Numbered from the stretch's first letter, positions 55,089-63,864 are shown. The stretch is DNA of 64,000 nt from Paenibacillus lycopersici (GCF_010119935.1 NZ_CP048209.1:6162001-6226000), one strand, 5' to 3'. The notes: a model not told the origin generated them from the letters alone. Translations and numbers: made by a program.

Positions 55089-55816
55089 TGCGCGACCCTC
55101 GTGACGATCCCGGCGAGGGCGTCCATCCTAATCAGCTCGCCGTCTTGAATAACCTGCGTCGCATCCCTGCAGCCTACAATGCACGGCAGACGGAACTCTC
55201 GCGCAAGGATCGCCGCATGACAGACCTGGCCCCCGCGGTCCGTAATCAATCCGGCGATGCGGCCGGCAACGGCGAGGAACGAAGGATCGGTCATCGGCGT
55301 CACCAGAATATCGCCGGGCATGACGCCGGACAGCGCCGCCGGTTCGAGAATGATCCGGGCGGTTCCGGCCGCCTGCCCTCTCGAAGCGCCGACTCCGCTC
55401 GTCAAGAAATCGACGCTTTCCTCCGTCTCGCCGCTGACCGCGCTCGCATCCGCCGGCTCCTGCCGCTCATTGAACAAATCCCGCAATGCCTTGCTCCACG
55501 GCAGCCGGTTCGCGATCTCGCCCGCCTTCACGCGGGCATGCAGCTCGTAGATCGCGCGGTCGAAGCAGATGATCAGATCGTACGACTGCAGCCGATCCGG
55601 CTCGTTCAGCAGTTCGATGTAGCGCTGCTTATAAGCGGGAATGTGCGGCTTGAACCGTTCCAGCAGCGGCATCGCCGATTGGATTGCGGCGCGCATGGCC
55701 GCTTCCAGACTATCCGTGCGGGCGTTCTGATACTCGTGAATCGCGCGGTAAACCGTCTGCAGCAGAAGCCGCAGCTCCTCGACGTCTTCGGGAAATAAAT
55801 TGCGAATCGTATTCAT
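55085..55816 (-). CDS. Phosphohistidine swivel-domain protein (PEP-utilizing mobile domain)
   Basis: 243 residues. The C-terminal half (about 138-243) is the mobile domain: GVGASRGQAAGTARII, GDILVTPMTDPSFLAV, and the active site GLITDRGGQVCHAAILARE with H200 as the phosphorylated residue. The N-terminal 110 residues are helical (VEELRLLLQTVYRAIHEYQN; YKQRYIELLNEPDRLQSYDL) and match no family I know; they occupy the place where rifampin phosphotransferases keep their substrate-binding domain. AGAGGTG precedes the ATG. An upstream leader peptide and attenuator probably control it. Confidence 0.87.
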   Translation of the reverse strand: MNTIRNLFPEDVEELRLLLQTVYRAIHEYQNARTDSLEAAMRAAIQSAMPLLERFKPHIPAYKQRYIELLNEPDRLQSYDLIICFDRAIYELHARVKAGEIANRLPWSKALRDLFNERQEPADASAVSGETEESVDFLTSGVGASRGQAAGTARIILEPAALSGVMPGDILVTPMTDPSFLAVAGRIAGLITDRGGQVCHAAILAREFRLPCIVGCRDATQVIQDGELIRMDALAGIVTRVAQ

Positions 55817-55965
55817 CGGACACCTCTTCTAATATCGGAATGATGATCGGGCCTGCACGGCCGCCAAAAATAAACACAACAAAAAACCCGGGCAGCCGCT
55901 GCCCGGGTCGATTCATCGCAAAATAACGGATTGGATCCGGCGATCTAATCCTGCGTCCGATGAAT
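55811..55965 (-). promoter_or_regulatory. Alternative RNA pairings of the attenuator region
   Basis: ATTCATCGGAC in the leader ORF (55965-55955) is exactly complementary over 11 nt to GTCCGATGAAT at the start codon of the histidine-domain gene (55821-55811), so leader RNA can hide that start. Its first 8 nt can instead pair with CGATGAAT just before the terminator (55918-55911). Separately, leader CGCTGCC (55978-55972) can pair with GGCAGCG of the terminator's 5' arm (55903-55897) and open the terminator. A ribosome stalled on the leader would select among these structures. Confidence 0.65.
55881..55907 (-). terminator. Attenuator terminator between leader peptide and kinase genes
   Basis: On the minus strand CCCGGGCAG pairs with CTGCCCGGG around a 3-nt loop and is followed by TTTTTTGTTG: a textbook intrinsic terminator, placed 65 nt before the first enzyme gene rather than after a gene end. 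Confidence 0.9.
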
Positions 55966-56019
55966 GAGCGAGGCAGCGATGATGACAATGGATGTTTGAG
56001 AAACGCGCATGCTTTTCAT
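55945..56019 (-). CDS. 24-residue leader peptide
   Basis: ATG at 56019 with AAGGAG at 56034-56029 (9-nt spacing), stop TAG at 55945. The peptide starts MKSMRVSQ, contains TSIVIIAAS, and ends LIHRTQD. The hydrophobic SIVII stretch recalls the SIFVI and IAVV stalling motifs of erm leader peptides (similarity, not identity). It lies about 27 nt after the predicted transcript start and just before an intrinsic terminator and the split kinase genes, which is the position of attenuation peptides. Confidence 0.65.
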   Translation of the reverse strand: MKSMRVSQTSIVIIAASLIHRTQD

Positions 56020-56052
56020 CGACCTCGACTCCTTCCAGTAATTTGTAACCTG

Positions 56053-56081
56053 AGTTTATTATTTCCGCGCCCGAACGTCAA
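56053..56081 (-). promoter_or_regulatory. SigA-type promoter of the leader-kinase operon
   Basis: TTGACG (56081-56076) and TAAACT (56058-56053) separated by exactly 17 nt; predicted start near 56046, only some 12 nt before the leader's ribosome binding site. Confidence 0.7.
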
Positions 56082-56178
56082 GTGCGATTATTCGAGGCCG
56101 CCGGGATCGCGTACGCTGCGCGCTATGTCATGTACGGCTGTCCGGCGCGCGGCATGACCGTTACCCGCGTATGACTTG

Positions 56179-56730
56179 CTATCTCCGCAGCAATGCCTCA
56201 ATCGCGGGCGCCAGCGCATCCGGCTCCACTGGCGTCTCGAATCGCCCTGCGGGCCGGCCGTCCCGGTCAATGAGGAATTTGGTGAAATTCCATTTGACGC
56301 CGTCGCCCGCATACACGTCCGGATACTTCGCCAGCAGGAAATCCCGCATCCACCGCCCGTTCTCGTCCGTCTCGTCGAAGCCTGCGAACGGCAGCCGGGC
56401 CGTTAGATAACCGAACAGCGGGTGCGCATTCGGCCCGATCACGTCCGTCTTCGCCGCGAGCGGGAACGTGACGCCGAGTTCGTTCCGGCAATACGCCTGC
56501 AATTGCGCATCGTCGTCCGGTTCCTTGGCGTTGAACTGGTTGCAGGGGACGCCCAGCAGCTCGAGGCCTTGACCGCGATAAGCGTCATAGAGCCGCTGCA
56601 AACCTACGAAATGGCGCGAGTAGCCGCAGCGGCTGGCCGTATTGACGATGAGCAGCGCCTTGCCGCGATACTCGGACAAGTCGATCGCCTCGCGTCCGTT
56701 TCCTCCGAGGGTATACGTATAAACCGTCAT
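56179..56730 (-). CDS. Glutathione peroxidase family protein (cysteine type)
   Basis: 183 residues. The peroxidatic Cys is in NTASRCGYSRHFVGLQRLYD; the second motif is GVPCNQFNAKEPDD and the third is VKWNFTKFLIDRDG. Thus Cys, Gln, Trp and Asn of the active site are all present. Bacterial cysteine-type members reduce peroxides mainly with thioredoxin rather than glutathione. Slightly longer than BsaA-type enzymes. GGGAGG precedes the ATG. Confidence 0.93.
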   Translation of the reverse strand: MTVYTYTLGGNGREAIDLSEYRGKALLIVNTASRCGYSRHFVGLQRLYDAYRGQGLELLGVPCNQFNAKEPDDDAQLQAYCRNELGVTFPLAAKTDVIGPNAHPLFGYLTARLPFAGFDETDENGRWMRDFLLAKYPDVYAGDGVKWNFTKFLIDRDGRPAGRFETPVEPDALAPAIEALLRR

Positions 56731-56850
56731 TTGCCCCGACCTCCCAAGCTTGGATGAATGTGTATCTCATCTTAAGCCGTGACAGGCCGGAAATCCAATA
56801 CCTCGTCGGAATAGCCGATATAGGCGCCGCGAATAACGCCCGCCGCGCCC

Positions 56851-58095
56851 TTAGATAACTTCGCCCCGCTTGCGCAGCATCACGTAGAGCACCGCGCAGC
56901 ATACGGCGCTGAGCAGCGCCATGAGCGCAATGAACGCATACCCGGCCTCAAGGCCGAGAATTCGGCTCCGGTCCGAGCCGTCGCTGCCTTCGAACAAGGC
57001 GCGCACGACATCGATGATGTACCCGATGAACAAATTGCCGAGCACGCTGGCGACGCCCATCAACGTGACGGTGAACGTGATCGCCGTGTCCGTTCCCCGC
57101 GGGTAGCGCTTCGCGATCATCGCCATGACCGTCGGATAGATCGGCGCGATGCCTGCGCCCGCGATCGCGAACAGAATCGCCCCTCCCTCGCCGATCGCGA
57201 TGGCTGCCAAGCTGCATAACCCGGAGAACGCCGCGAAAATCATCACCGACAACGTGTAGCCGATCCGGTCGGTCACCGGACCGAGGAACAGCCGCGCGAG
57301 CGTGAAGAAGAGGAAGAATACCGACAGCATGCCCGATGCGCTGCCCATGCTCCAGCCGTATGCTTTCTCCAGAAAGTTGACCAGCCAGTTCCCGACCGCC
57401 AGCTCGGAGATGACGCCGAACGACAGCAGCGCAACGATCAGCCAGGCAACCGGATCGCGCACCAGCGCCCGGTAGGAGATCCGCTCTTCCGCTTCATGCG
57501 GGGCTTCCTCCGGGAACTTGCCCCAGAGCGAAGGGAGAATCGGCAGCACAGAGAGCGACAGCATGATCATATACATGCCGCGCCAGCCGAGGGTCCCGCC
57601 GCCTGGCGCATGCCACCCGATCATCGCCGAGGCGATGATCGGGGCGACGATCGAGCTCAGCCCGTAGAAGAAATGCGCCATGTTCATCATCGTGCCCGTG
57701 TTGCGGGTGAAAATCCGGGCCGCCATGATCGCCAGCCCGATCTCCAGCATGCCGTTCCCGATATACATCAGCAAGTACGAGGCCGAGAGAAACGCGTAGC
57801 CGGATGCCGCATGCATCAGCACGCCCGCGATCGCCATGGAGGCGAACGCCGCAATGCCCGTCCACTTGATGCCGACCCGTCTGGACAACGCCGACGTGAA
57901 CGTGCAGGCGGCGAGATAACCGAGGGAATTCAGCGCGAGCAGTACGCCGAGCTGGCCTTCGTCCAAGCCGAAGTCGGCCTGGATGCGGGGGATCGCGGGC
58001 CCTTTAATATTTTCGGAGAAGCCGAAGACCAGGAATCCGCCGAAAACGACGAGCAATAGAAGCAGATGGTTGAATCGTTCCGTATGTTTTCGCAA
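56851..58095 (-). CDS. MFS transporter (fucose-permease-like)
   Basis: 414 residues from a TTG at 58095, chosen because GAGGT lies 6 nt upstream; another in-frame TTG lies at 58113. Twelve membrane helices, starting HLLLLLVVFGGFLVFGFSEN. The sequence style (GPAIPRIQADFGLDEGQLGV; GIAPIYPTVMAMIAKRYPRG) is that of the FucP/YfkF branch of sugar-type MFS proteins. It follows the GH28-like gene on the same strand after about 220 bp, so it may import the breakdown product of that enzyme. Confidence 0.88.
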   Translation of the reverse strand: MRKHTERFNHLLLLLVVFGGFLVFGFSENIKGPAIPRIQADFGLDEGQLGVLLALNSLGYLAACTFTSALSRRVGIKWTGIAAFASMAIAGVLMHAASGYAFLSASYLLMYIGNGMLEIGLAIMAARIFTRNTGTMMNMAHFFYGLSSIVAPIIASAMIGWHAPGGGTLGWRGMYMIMLSLSVLPILPSLWGKFPEEAPHEAEERISYRALVRDPVAWLIVALLSFGVISELAVGNWLVNFLEKAYGWSMGSASGMLSVFFLFFTLARLFLGPVTDRIGYTLSVMIFAAFSGLCSLAAIAIGEGGAILFAIAGAGIAPIYPTVMAMIAKRYPRGTDTAITFTVTLMGVASVLGNLFIGYIIDVVRALFEGSDGSDRSRILGLEAGYAFIALMALLSAVCCAVLYVMLRKRGEVI

Positions 58096-58317
58096 GCGTT
58101 TACCTCTTCGCAATGAATTAGAGCCCCGCGGTCGCCCGCGGAGCCCTCTTCATAATCCGCCCAGCTGGGGCGTTTTGTCAATCCTGATTATCGGATTCGG
58201 GCAGCCGACCGCCCGGCGTCGGCCGCCAATTCGCGAACGCCGGCCGGTTGGAACAGCATCGTCTCGTTCTCGGCAATGCCGGTTCCCGAGAATCGGCGAG
58301 GCCTCGTATCGGCAGCG

Positions 58318-59673
58318 TTATTCAAACGTAATCCCTTTCGCCAGCTCTACGACCATCCGCGCCTCGTTCGCGCTGCGCAGCCGCTGCCCGTAAGCGGTCA
58401 GATTCGTGAACGACACGTCCTCGATAAGATGCGCCTCGTCGAAGCCGCGAATGACGGAAACGGGAAAAGGTCCGTCCACGATATGAATGTTGCTGAAGCG
58501 AATGTCGCGAACGAAGCCCCGCTCCGCGTCCCTGGAATACTTGGAATGGAGCACTTTGATGTCGACCAGCTTCTCTTGCGAGTCTTCGATGCGAATGTTG
58601 TCGTAGCGCACGTTGCGAACGATGGCGCGGTCGCCGTTATGGATCGTGAACGTGCCGCCGGACTGCCAGCCCTCGAATTCGCAGCGGATGATGTCGATAT
58701 GCTCGAACACGATGTTCTCGATCGTCTCGCACTGGGTTTCGTACCCGATCTCAAGCGCGTTGCCCCAGGGGGCGTTCCACATGACGCAGTCCGAGACATG
58801 CACGTTGCGCACGTCCTTGCAGCCGGACGGATGGAAATAATCGACGGCTTTGACCGCGATGCAATCGTCGTTCGAACGGATGAAGCAGCCTGATATCGCG
58901 ACGTCCTCGCAGCCGACGATGTCGATGCCGTCGCCGGTGCCTTCGAACGTAACGATGTTCAGTCCCACAACCGTCACGTCCCGGCATGCGATCGGCAGCA
59001 CATGCCAGCTGTCGCCGTCCAGCACGGTGATGCCTTCGAGCACGACCCGCTCGCAGCCAATGAGCTTGATCATGTTGCGGCGCTCGTCGTCCGACGCGCG
59101 CACGCCCCGCCACCCTGAGCCGTCCAGCACCCCCCTGCCCCTGACGGCAATATTGACGGCTTCTTCGGCGAAAATCGTGCCGCGCACGATCGTGCCTTCC
59201 TCGATGTACACCGTTTCGTTCGCGCGCAGCACGATGCGTCCGGCGTCGTATACGCGCCCTCCGCCATAATAGTGCACCTGGGGATCGTTCGCATTCGGCT
59301 TCGCCGCTTCTTCGGGCTGCACGAACAGCAGCAGCGGGCGCTTCGTATCGCCGTCCGGTTCGATGCTCAGCTTATGGCCGGCGCGCACGGCGAAACGAAG
59401 CTTCCCGCCGTCCGCGGACGGCACGATGCCCGCGCTCAGCGGCCGTACGACGACGCGGTCGAAGGCGGCTGCCGCCTCCACTTCGAGCGCCAGCTCCTCC
59501 GCCTCCGGGCATACGATGATCGCGAAGCTCGTGCCCTCGCTGCAGTGGACGGCCGCTTCGCGTCCGCCGGCGAACACCCGGTAGTCCGCGGAAGGCTTCC
59601 AATCCTTTGCCAAGGGCAAACCCGGATCGATGCCGGCGCTGATGCCCTGGTCCTGCGTATCGTTATTGGCCAT
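58318..59673 (-). CDS. GH28-like right-handed beta-helix glycosidase
   Basis: 451 residues: an N-terminal beta domain to about 125, then a parallel beta-helix (VNIAVRGRGVLDGSGWRGV; ERVVLEGITVLDGDSWHVLP). Polygalacturonase-type acidic residues are conserved as D248 (EGTGDGIDIVG) and D269/D270 (RSNDDCIAVK). The family's third motif GHG is replaced by NALEIGYET, so the substrate is likely not plain homogalacturonan. No signal peptide, suggesting action on imported oligosaccharides. Confidence 0.87.
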   Translation of the reverse strand: MANNDTQDQGISAGIDPGLPLAKDWKPSADYRVFAGGREAAVHCSEGTSFAIIVCPEAEELALEVEAAAAFDRVVVRPLSAGIVPSADGGKLRFAVRAGHKLSIEPDGDTKRPLLLFVQPEEAAKPNANDPQVHYYGGGRVYDAGRIVLRANETVYIEEGTIVRGTIFAEEAVNIAVRGRGVLDGSGWRGVRASDDERRNMIKLIGCERVVLEGITVLDGDSWHVLPIACRDVTVVGLNIVTFEGTGDGIDIVGCEDVAISGCFIRSNDDCIAVKAVDYFHPSGCKDVRNVHVSDCVMWNAPWGNALEIGYETQCETIENIVFEHIDIIRCEFEGWQSGGTFTIHNGDRAIVRNVRYDNIRIEDSQEKLVDIKVLHSKYSRDAERGFVRDIRFSNIHIVDGPFPVSVIRGFDEAHLIEDVSFTNLTAYGQRLRSANEARMVVELAKGITFE

Positions 59674-59779
59674 GGATCGTTCTACCTCGCTTTAATGGAT
59701 AATGACGCCGGCATGCGCTTGCACGGCTTACGCCATGCAGCCGGCGGTTGGTTGATTCCGCAAGTTCATGCATCCGAAT

Positions 59780-60583
59780 CTAGGCGCCCGGCAGCTGCGC
59801 TTCGTCGTAACGAATCGGCAGAATGCCGAGCCGCTCGCAGCAGGCGAGTACGTCCGGATGCGTGAACAGCAAACGTTCGTTGATCCGGTCCGCCACGACC
59901 CGTTCGGACGGATAGTCCTCCGAGCCCATTCGGTGCATTTCCGCATCGTCATAACCGGGATGGCCGACGACGAGGTACTGGCCCGGCTGCGCGTTCTCCA
60001 GCCGCGCGATGAACGCTGCGACAGGATCGGCCTGCCGCGCCTTGTCGTCCGCTCCCGCAGCTTGGGGCAGCGGTTGGCTGTAAAGCTTGTAGTTGCGGAT
60101 GCCTTCGCGCTCGCACCAGCGGTCGAACGGCTCTTCGATATACGGCATCGCCCATTCAAAAACCATATGCGTATCGGCGTAGCCGATAGCGAAGCCCAAG
60201 CCGCGCAGGCGATCCAGCTGCGCCTGCAATTCCGTCATCACCGCGTCCACCGCCGGTTGGCGCTGCAGGAACGCCTGCGGCGTCGGCGCGAACATGCCGC
60301 CAGGCTCGACCAGCGAAGACGAAGCCCCTGCCGCCGATAACGGTCCCCAGCGGACGTCGCTCCACTCCGCGTTCAGCGTTGCATGGATGCCGAAGCAGAC
60401 CTCTCGCTTGCCTGCGAGCAATTCCGCCGCATGCGCAATGCTCGGTCCGACCGCCATGAGAGAGACGTTGCGAACAAGGCCGCGCTCGATCGTCTCCAGA
60501 ATGGCGCGGTCCGCCGTCGTCGCACTGCCGGCGTCGTCGGCTCTCGTGATCAGCCGGATGGTTGGTTCAGTCGATCGGTTCAT
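59780..60583 (-). CDS. ChbG/YdjC family carbohydrate deacetylase
   Basis: 267 residues. The metal and catalytic residues expected in this family are visible: D16/D17 in ITRADDAGS, H67 in FGIHATLNAEW and H139 in YADTHMVFEW. Family members remove acetyl groups from chito-oligosaccharides or related acetylated sugars with a divalent metal. About 107 bp upstream (on its strand) of the GH28-like gene and probably part of the same sugar-use group. Confidence 0.9.
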   Translation of the reverse strand: MNRSTEPTIRLITRADDAGSATTADRAILETIERGLVRNVSLMAVGPSIAHAAELLAGKREVCFGIHATLNAEWSDVRWGPLSAAGASSSLVEPGGMFAPTPQAFLQRQPAVDAVMTELQAQLDRLRGLGFAIGYADTHMVFEWAMPYIEEPFDRWCEREGIRNYKLYSQPLPQAAGADDKARQADPVAAFIARLENAQPGQYLVVGHPGYDDAEMHRMGSEDYPSERVVADRINERLLFTHPDVLACCERLGILPIRYDEAQLPGA

Positions 60584-61054
60584 TCCGGTTCCTCCTTCAT
60601 GTCATACATGCCTGATATGCGTTCCGGGCATGCGGATCGGCCACGCCGCCGCTTATGCCCCGAGCGCTTCTTGTCCTCCCATTATAAAGGCCGGGCAATC
60701 GGCGGAGGGAGAGAAAGCTGTCCGAAATAGGGGGACTCCCGTCCGCTGTTTGTATGGGGACGCCGTCGGCCGGAAACGTCTGTCCAGGCGAAGCTGCTGC
60801 CGGCCGCAGCCTTGCTGAGCTCGTCCTCCATGCTGGGCACGACTTCCTGCCGATGCTTTGCTGAGCTTGTCCTCCATCCCGGACATGACTGCCGGCCGCA
60901 GCCCTGCTGAATTCGTCCTCCATGCCGGATACTCTTGCCGGAAGCAGACGCAGCCCGGCACAGCTTCCCGCCGATCCGAATTCCTGCAAAACGCAGCTGT
61001 CAGCCTGACACGGCTGCCTTACCGGGCGCGTTCTCCCGTCCAATGGACGAAAAA
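60584..61054. repeat. Intergenic region with 46-bp tandem repeats
   Basis: Three copies of a 46-bp unit start at 60814, 60860 and 60906 (GCTGAGCTCGTCCTCCATGC type), with a partial fourth before them (from about 60768). They are flanked by pieces of the same vocabulary (GCCGGCCGCAGCC). AGGAGG near 60594 belongs to the YdjC gene. No credible gene in the remaining sequence. Confidence 0.75.
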
Positions 61055-61081
61055 CCTCGGGAGCGGCATCCGCTCCCGAGG
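61055..61081 (-). terminator. Terminator of the MDR dehydrogenase gene
   Basis: Perfect 12-bp stem CCTCGGGAGCGG / CCGCTCCCGAGG with a 3-nt loop, followed on the minus strand by TTTTT, 10 bp past the stop. Confidence 0.93.
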
Positions 61082-61090
61082 CTCGACAAC

Positions 61091-62137
61091 TTATTGAAAT
61101 TGCAGCACGACTTGCAGCGCCGGCTCCGATTGCGCGTCCAGCATCCGATACGCGTCCGCGGCCTGCTCGAACGGTACGCGGTGCGTGATCAGCTCCGTCA
61201 GCTTCAACCGGCCCGACTGCGCCAGCTCCATGACGGTACGCTCCATGCGCAGCCGGTCCCAGCGATGGGCGAGCTGCGGATTGATGCCGCTGATCTGGGA
61301 GCCGATCAGCTGCGCGCGGTTATGATGGAACTCCTCGCCCAGCATGAGCTGCGCCGCGCCGCCCTGATAGAATCCGGCGGTAACGACGCGTCCGTTGTAC
61401 GCGAGGCAGCGAATCGCCTCGTGCAGCGCGGCGGACACGCCGGTGAACTCGATCGCGGTATCCGCGCCTTTGCCGCCCGTCAGCTCCTTGATCCGTCTGG
61501 CGGCATCGCATTCTCGCGAATTGATCGTGACGTCCGCGCCGAGCCGTTCGGAGAAGCCCAGCCGGTAGTCGTCCAGATCGACGGCGATGACGCGCGCGCC
61601 GTTCAGCCGCGCCAGCTGCGCCGCAAGCTGGCCGGGCACGCCCTGCCCGAAGATGGCGACCGTCTCTCCGACGTGAATGTCCGCATCCAGAATCGCATTC
61701 AGCGCGATTGCGCCCATTTGCGAATAGATGCCCGCGATCGGATCGAGACCTTGCGGCAGCAGATGGTCCTTGGCGAACTGCCCGCTCACGACATTCGTGC
61801 TTCGATGCCCCCATGTGCCGTACACGATATCGCCTTCGCTAACGCCCGTCACCTCGGTTCCGATCTCGGCGACGACGCCGACTTCCTCATAGCCCCAGCC
61901 GCCGTGAACCGGGTAGAGCGACGATGCCGGCTCCGTGCGCGCCTCGAATATCCGCAGCTCGCCATTGAACTGCTTGTGCACGAACGGATTGATTCCGCGG
62001 TATGCCGTCAGCTGCGTGCCCGCGCTGATGCCCGAATACAGGGTCGTCAGCCGGACCTCGTCCGCCGCCAGCGGCTTCTCGTCCACCTCATGAATCGCGA
62101 TTTCCTTCGGCGCGATAAAATCCAGTCGTTTGCCCAT
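61091..62137 (-). CDS. Medium-chain dehydrogenase/reductase (zinc ligands not conserved)
   Basis: 348 residues with a GroES-like half (LTTLYSGISAGTQLTAYRGI) and a Rossmann half with the cofactor motif VAIFGQGVPGQLAAQLARLN. The Cys/His/Glu that bind catalytic zinc in alcohol dehydrogenases and the four structural cysteines are missing, as in the GISAGT branch related to bacteriochlorophyllide dehydrogenases. Members of this branch sit in many sugar-use clusters of Bacillota and probably oxidise a sugar or polyol. The ATG at 62137 follows an AGGT-containing ribosome binding site. Confidence 0.87.
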   Translation of the reverse strand: MGKRLDFIAPKEIAIHEVDEKPLAADEVRLTTLYSGISAGTQLTAYRGINPFVHKQFNGELRIFEARTEPASSLYPVHGGWGYEEVGVVAEIGTEVTGVSEGDIVYGTWGHRSTNVVSGQFAKDHLLPQGLDPIAGIYSQMGAIALNAILDADIHVGETVAIFGQGVPGQLAAQLARLNGARVIAVDLDDYRLGFSERLGADVTINSRECDAARRIKELTGGKGADTAIEFTGVSAALHEAIRCLAYNGRVVTAGFYQGGAAQLMLGEEFHHNRAQLIGSQISGINPQLAHRWDRLRMERTVMELAQSGRLKLTELITHRVPFEQAADAYRMLDAQSEPALQVVLQFQ

Positions 62138-62256
62138 GCGATAACCTCCCGTTCCTCCTCGTTTACAGGCCTATCGTACCATCCGCAGCGGGCGATCTCC
62201 ATCTCCTAATGAAAGCGTTTATTGTCATTCCTACAGGTGTTATGAACCAAAATAAA

Positions 62257-62278
62257 GAGCCGCTCTTACGAGCGGCTC
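62257..62278 (-). terminator. Terminator of the GAPDH gene
   Basis: GAGCCGCTC / GAGCGGCTC, 4-nt loop, then TTTATTTT on the minus strand; about 120 nt past the stop, the sequence between holding nothing recognisable. Confidence 0.85.
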
Positions 62279-62397
62279 GGCGCGGAAAATCGTCAAGCTG
62301 CGATACGATCGCAACCAGCAAAGCTGCCTCCGCAGCGCGGTTCGGCCGTGCGGGTTCGGCTGCACGATGCCGTCCGCCAAGCCTGCTGGCTTCAAGC

Positions 62398-63396
62398 TCA
62401 GGCATTCGCCAGGAAAGCGGCAACTTCCGCCAGGCGCGAAGCATAGCCCCATTCGTTGTCGTACCACGCCGCAACGGACAACAGCTCGCCCTGCACCTGC
62501 GTCAGCGGAAGATCGATGATCGAGGAATGCGAATCGCCCACGATGCGCGAGGACGCCCACTCGCCTTCCAGCACGTCCAGCACGCCTTTCAGCTCGCCCT
62601 CCTTCGCCGCCGCGCGGAACATATCGTTGACCTGCTGCGCGGTGACCGGCTGCTCCGTCAATAAATTCAGCTCGGCGATGCTGCCGGTGCGCGTCGGGAT
62701 ACGGTAGGCTTTGCCGGTAATCTGCAGGTCGTTCCAAATGAACTTGAGCGCCTTGGCCGCGCCCGACGAGGACGGAATGATGTTCTCGGCCGCCGCCCAC
62801 GAATCCCGGCGATCCTTCATCGGCTGGTCCGTCAGCGACTGCGTGTTGGTATAGGAATGGACGGTGGAGAATAAGCCGTAGCGGATGCCGAAATTGGCCC
62901 TGACCAGCTTGACGACCGGCGCCAGCGCATTGGTCGTGCAGCTCGCCATGCTGATAATGCGGTGCTTGTCGGGATCGAAGCTGTCCAGGTTGATGCCTTT
63001 CAGCAGCACGGCGTCGCAATCGTCGAGCGATTTGCTCGGCCCGCTGACCAGCACGCGCTTCGCGCCGCGGTCCAGATGAACCTGCGCGACGGAACGCGTG
63101 ACGGCTCGGCCCGTGCAATCGATCACGAGATCGACGCCGAGCGCCTTCCAATCCGGCACTTCCTTGGCGGAGTTGATGTACGCGATCTCGCGTCCGCCGA
63201 TGACCATCGCGCCTTCCCGGGCGGATACCGCCTCCGGCCAACGCTTGTAATTGGTGTCCACTTCGAACAGCGCCGCCAGCGTGCCCTCGTCCTTGATATC
63301 CGAGACCGAAACCGGAACGAACAGGTCGTCCTGCAGCGCCGCCCGAAGCAGCTGCCTGCCGATGCGCCCAAAACCGAAAACCGCTATTTTCCCCAT
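62398..63396 (-). CDS. gap: Glyceraldehyde-3-phosphate dehydrogenase paralogue
   Basis: 332 residues from the ATG at 63396 (GGAGG 9 nt upstream). NAD-binding GFGRIGRQLLRAAL, catalytic Cys in MASCTTNALAP, HSYTNTQ, AAAENIIPSSSGAAKA and the final AAWYDNEWGYASRLAE are all conserved, so oxidation and phosphorylation of an aldehyde phosphate is expected. The sequence differs from house-keeping GapA at several usually invariant places (FEVDTNYKRWP instead of the YDS-HG pattern), and it is not followed by pgk, so it is probably a second, specialised copy. Confidence 0.88.
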   Translation of the reverse strand: MGKIAVFGFGRIGRQLLRAALQDDLFVPVSVSDIKDEGTLAALFEVDTNYKRWPEAVSAREGAMVIGGREIAYINSAKEVPDWKALGVDLVIDCTGRAVTRSVAQVHLDRGAKRVLVSGPSKSLDDCDAVLLKGINLDSFDPDKHRIISMASCTTNALAPVVKLVRANFGIRYGLFSTVHSYTNTQSLTDQPMKDRRDSWAAAENIIPSSSGAAKALKFIWNDLQITGKAYRIPTRTGSIAELNLLTEQPVTAQQVNDMFRAAAKEGELKGVLDVLEGEWASSRIVGDSHSSIIDLPLTQVQGELLSVAAWYDNEWGYASRLAEVAAFLANA

Positions 63397-63582
63397 ACTC
63401 TCCAACCTCCATTATGCATGATGGCAGTCGGATATAGTTTACTAATCCCGGATGCGAATGTCCATTTGCCGAACGGCCCGGTCCGTTAAGATCGCGTAAA
63501 CCGGCGTTCGCCCGCTCCCGCTTACGAAATCTGCTCCAGCCTCTCTCCGATCAGATTCAAACCGACCACCGTATCCGGACGG

Positions 63583-63864
63583 TCAACGCGGATCGCGTCC
63601 CTTAGCGGCGGCGCGGCGTTTGCGCGAGGCACGGGAGGCCGCGTAGAAGAAGAACAAGGCCGTTAAGGCTATCAGCGCCGCATCCAGCCATGGCGAGTTC
63701 GTGATGAGGTAAGACTTGAACGTCTCGGGAACGTATTCCGCGCCGCTGCCCGCCTGGAGATCCACGGGAACGGCCTGCCTGTGCTCGTAATAGTAGAACA
63801 TATCAATCAGATACATGACGATTCCCGCCAGCATTGCGCAGACCATGCTCTTCAAGACAGCCAT
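63583..63864 (-). CDS. Small two-helix membrane protein
   Basis: 93 residues with membrane helices at about 5-26 (SMVCAMLAGIVMYLIDMFYY) and 58-76 (SPWLDAALIALTALFFFYAA), a polar loop between, and a basic C-terminal end (SRKRRAAAKGRDPR), so the ends probably face the cytosol. Not recognised. GAGGGGAA precedes the ATG. Confidence 0.7.
   Translation of the reverse strand: MAVLKSMVCAMLAGIVMYLIDMFYYYEHRQAVPVDLQAGSGAEYVPETFKSYLITNSPWLDAALIALTALFFFYAASRASRKRRAAAKGRDPR

Noticed and set aside
56035..56178. Rifampin-associated element upstream of the phosphotransferase-like genes
   Set aside because: No sequence I could match to the known inverted-repeat element was visible; the leader-peptide and terminator layout explains the region better.
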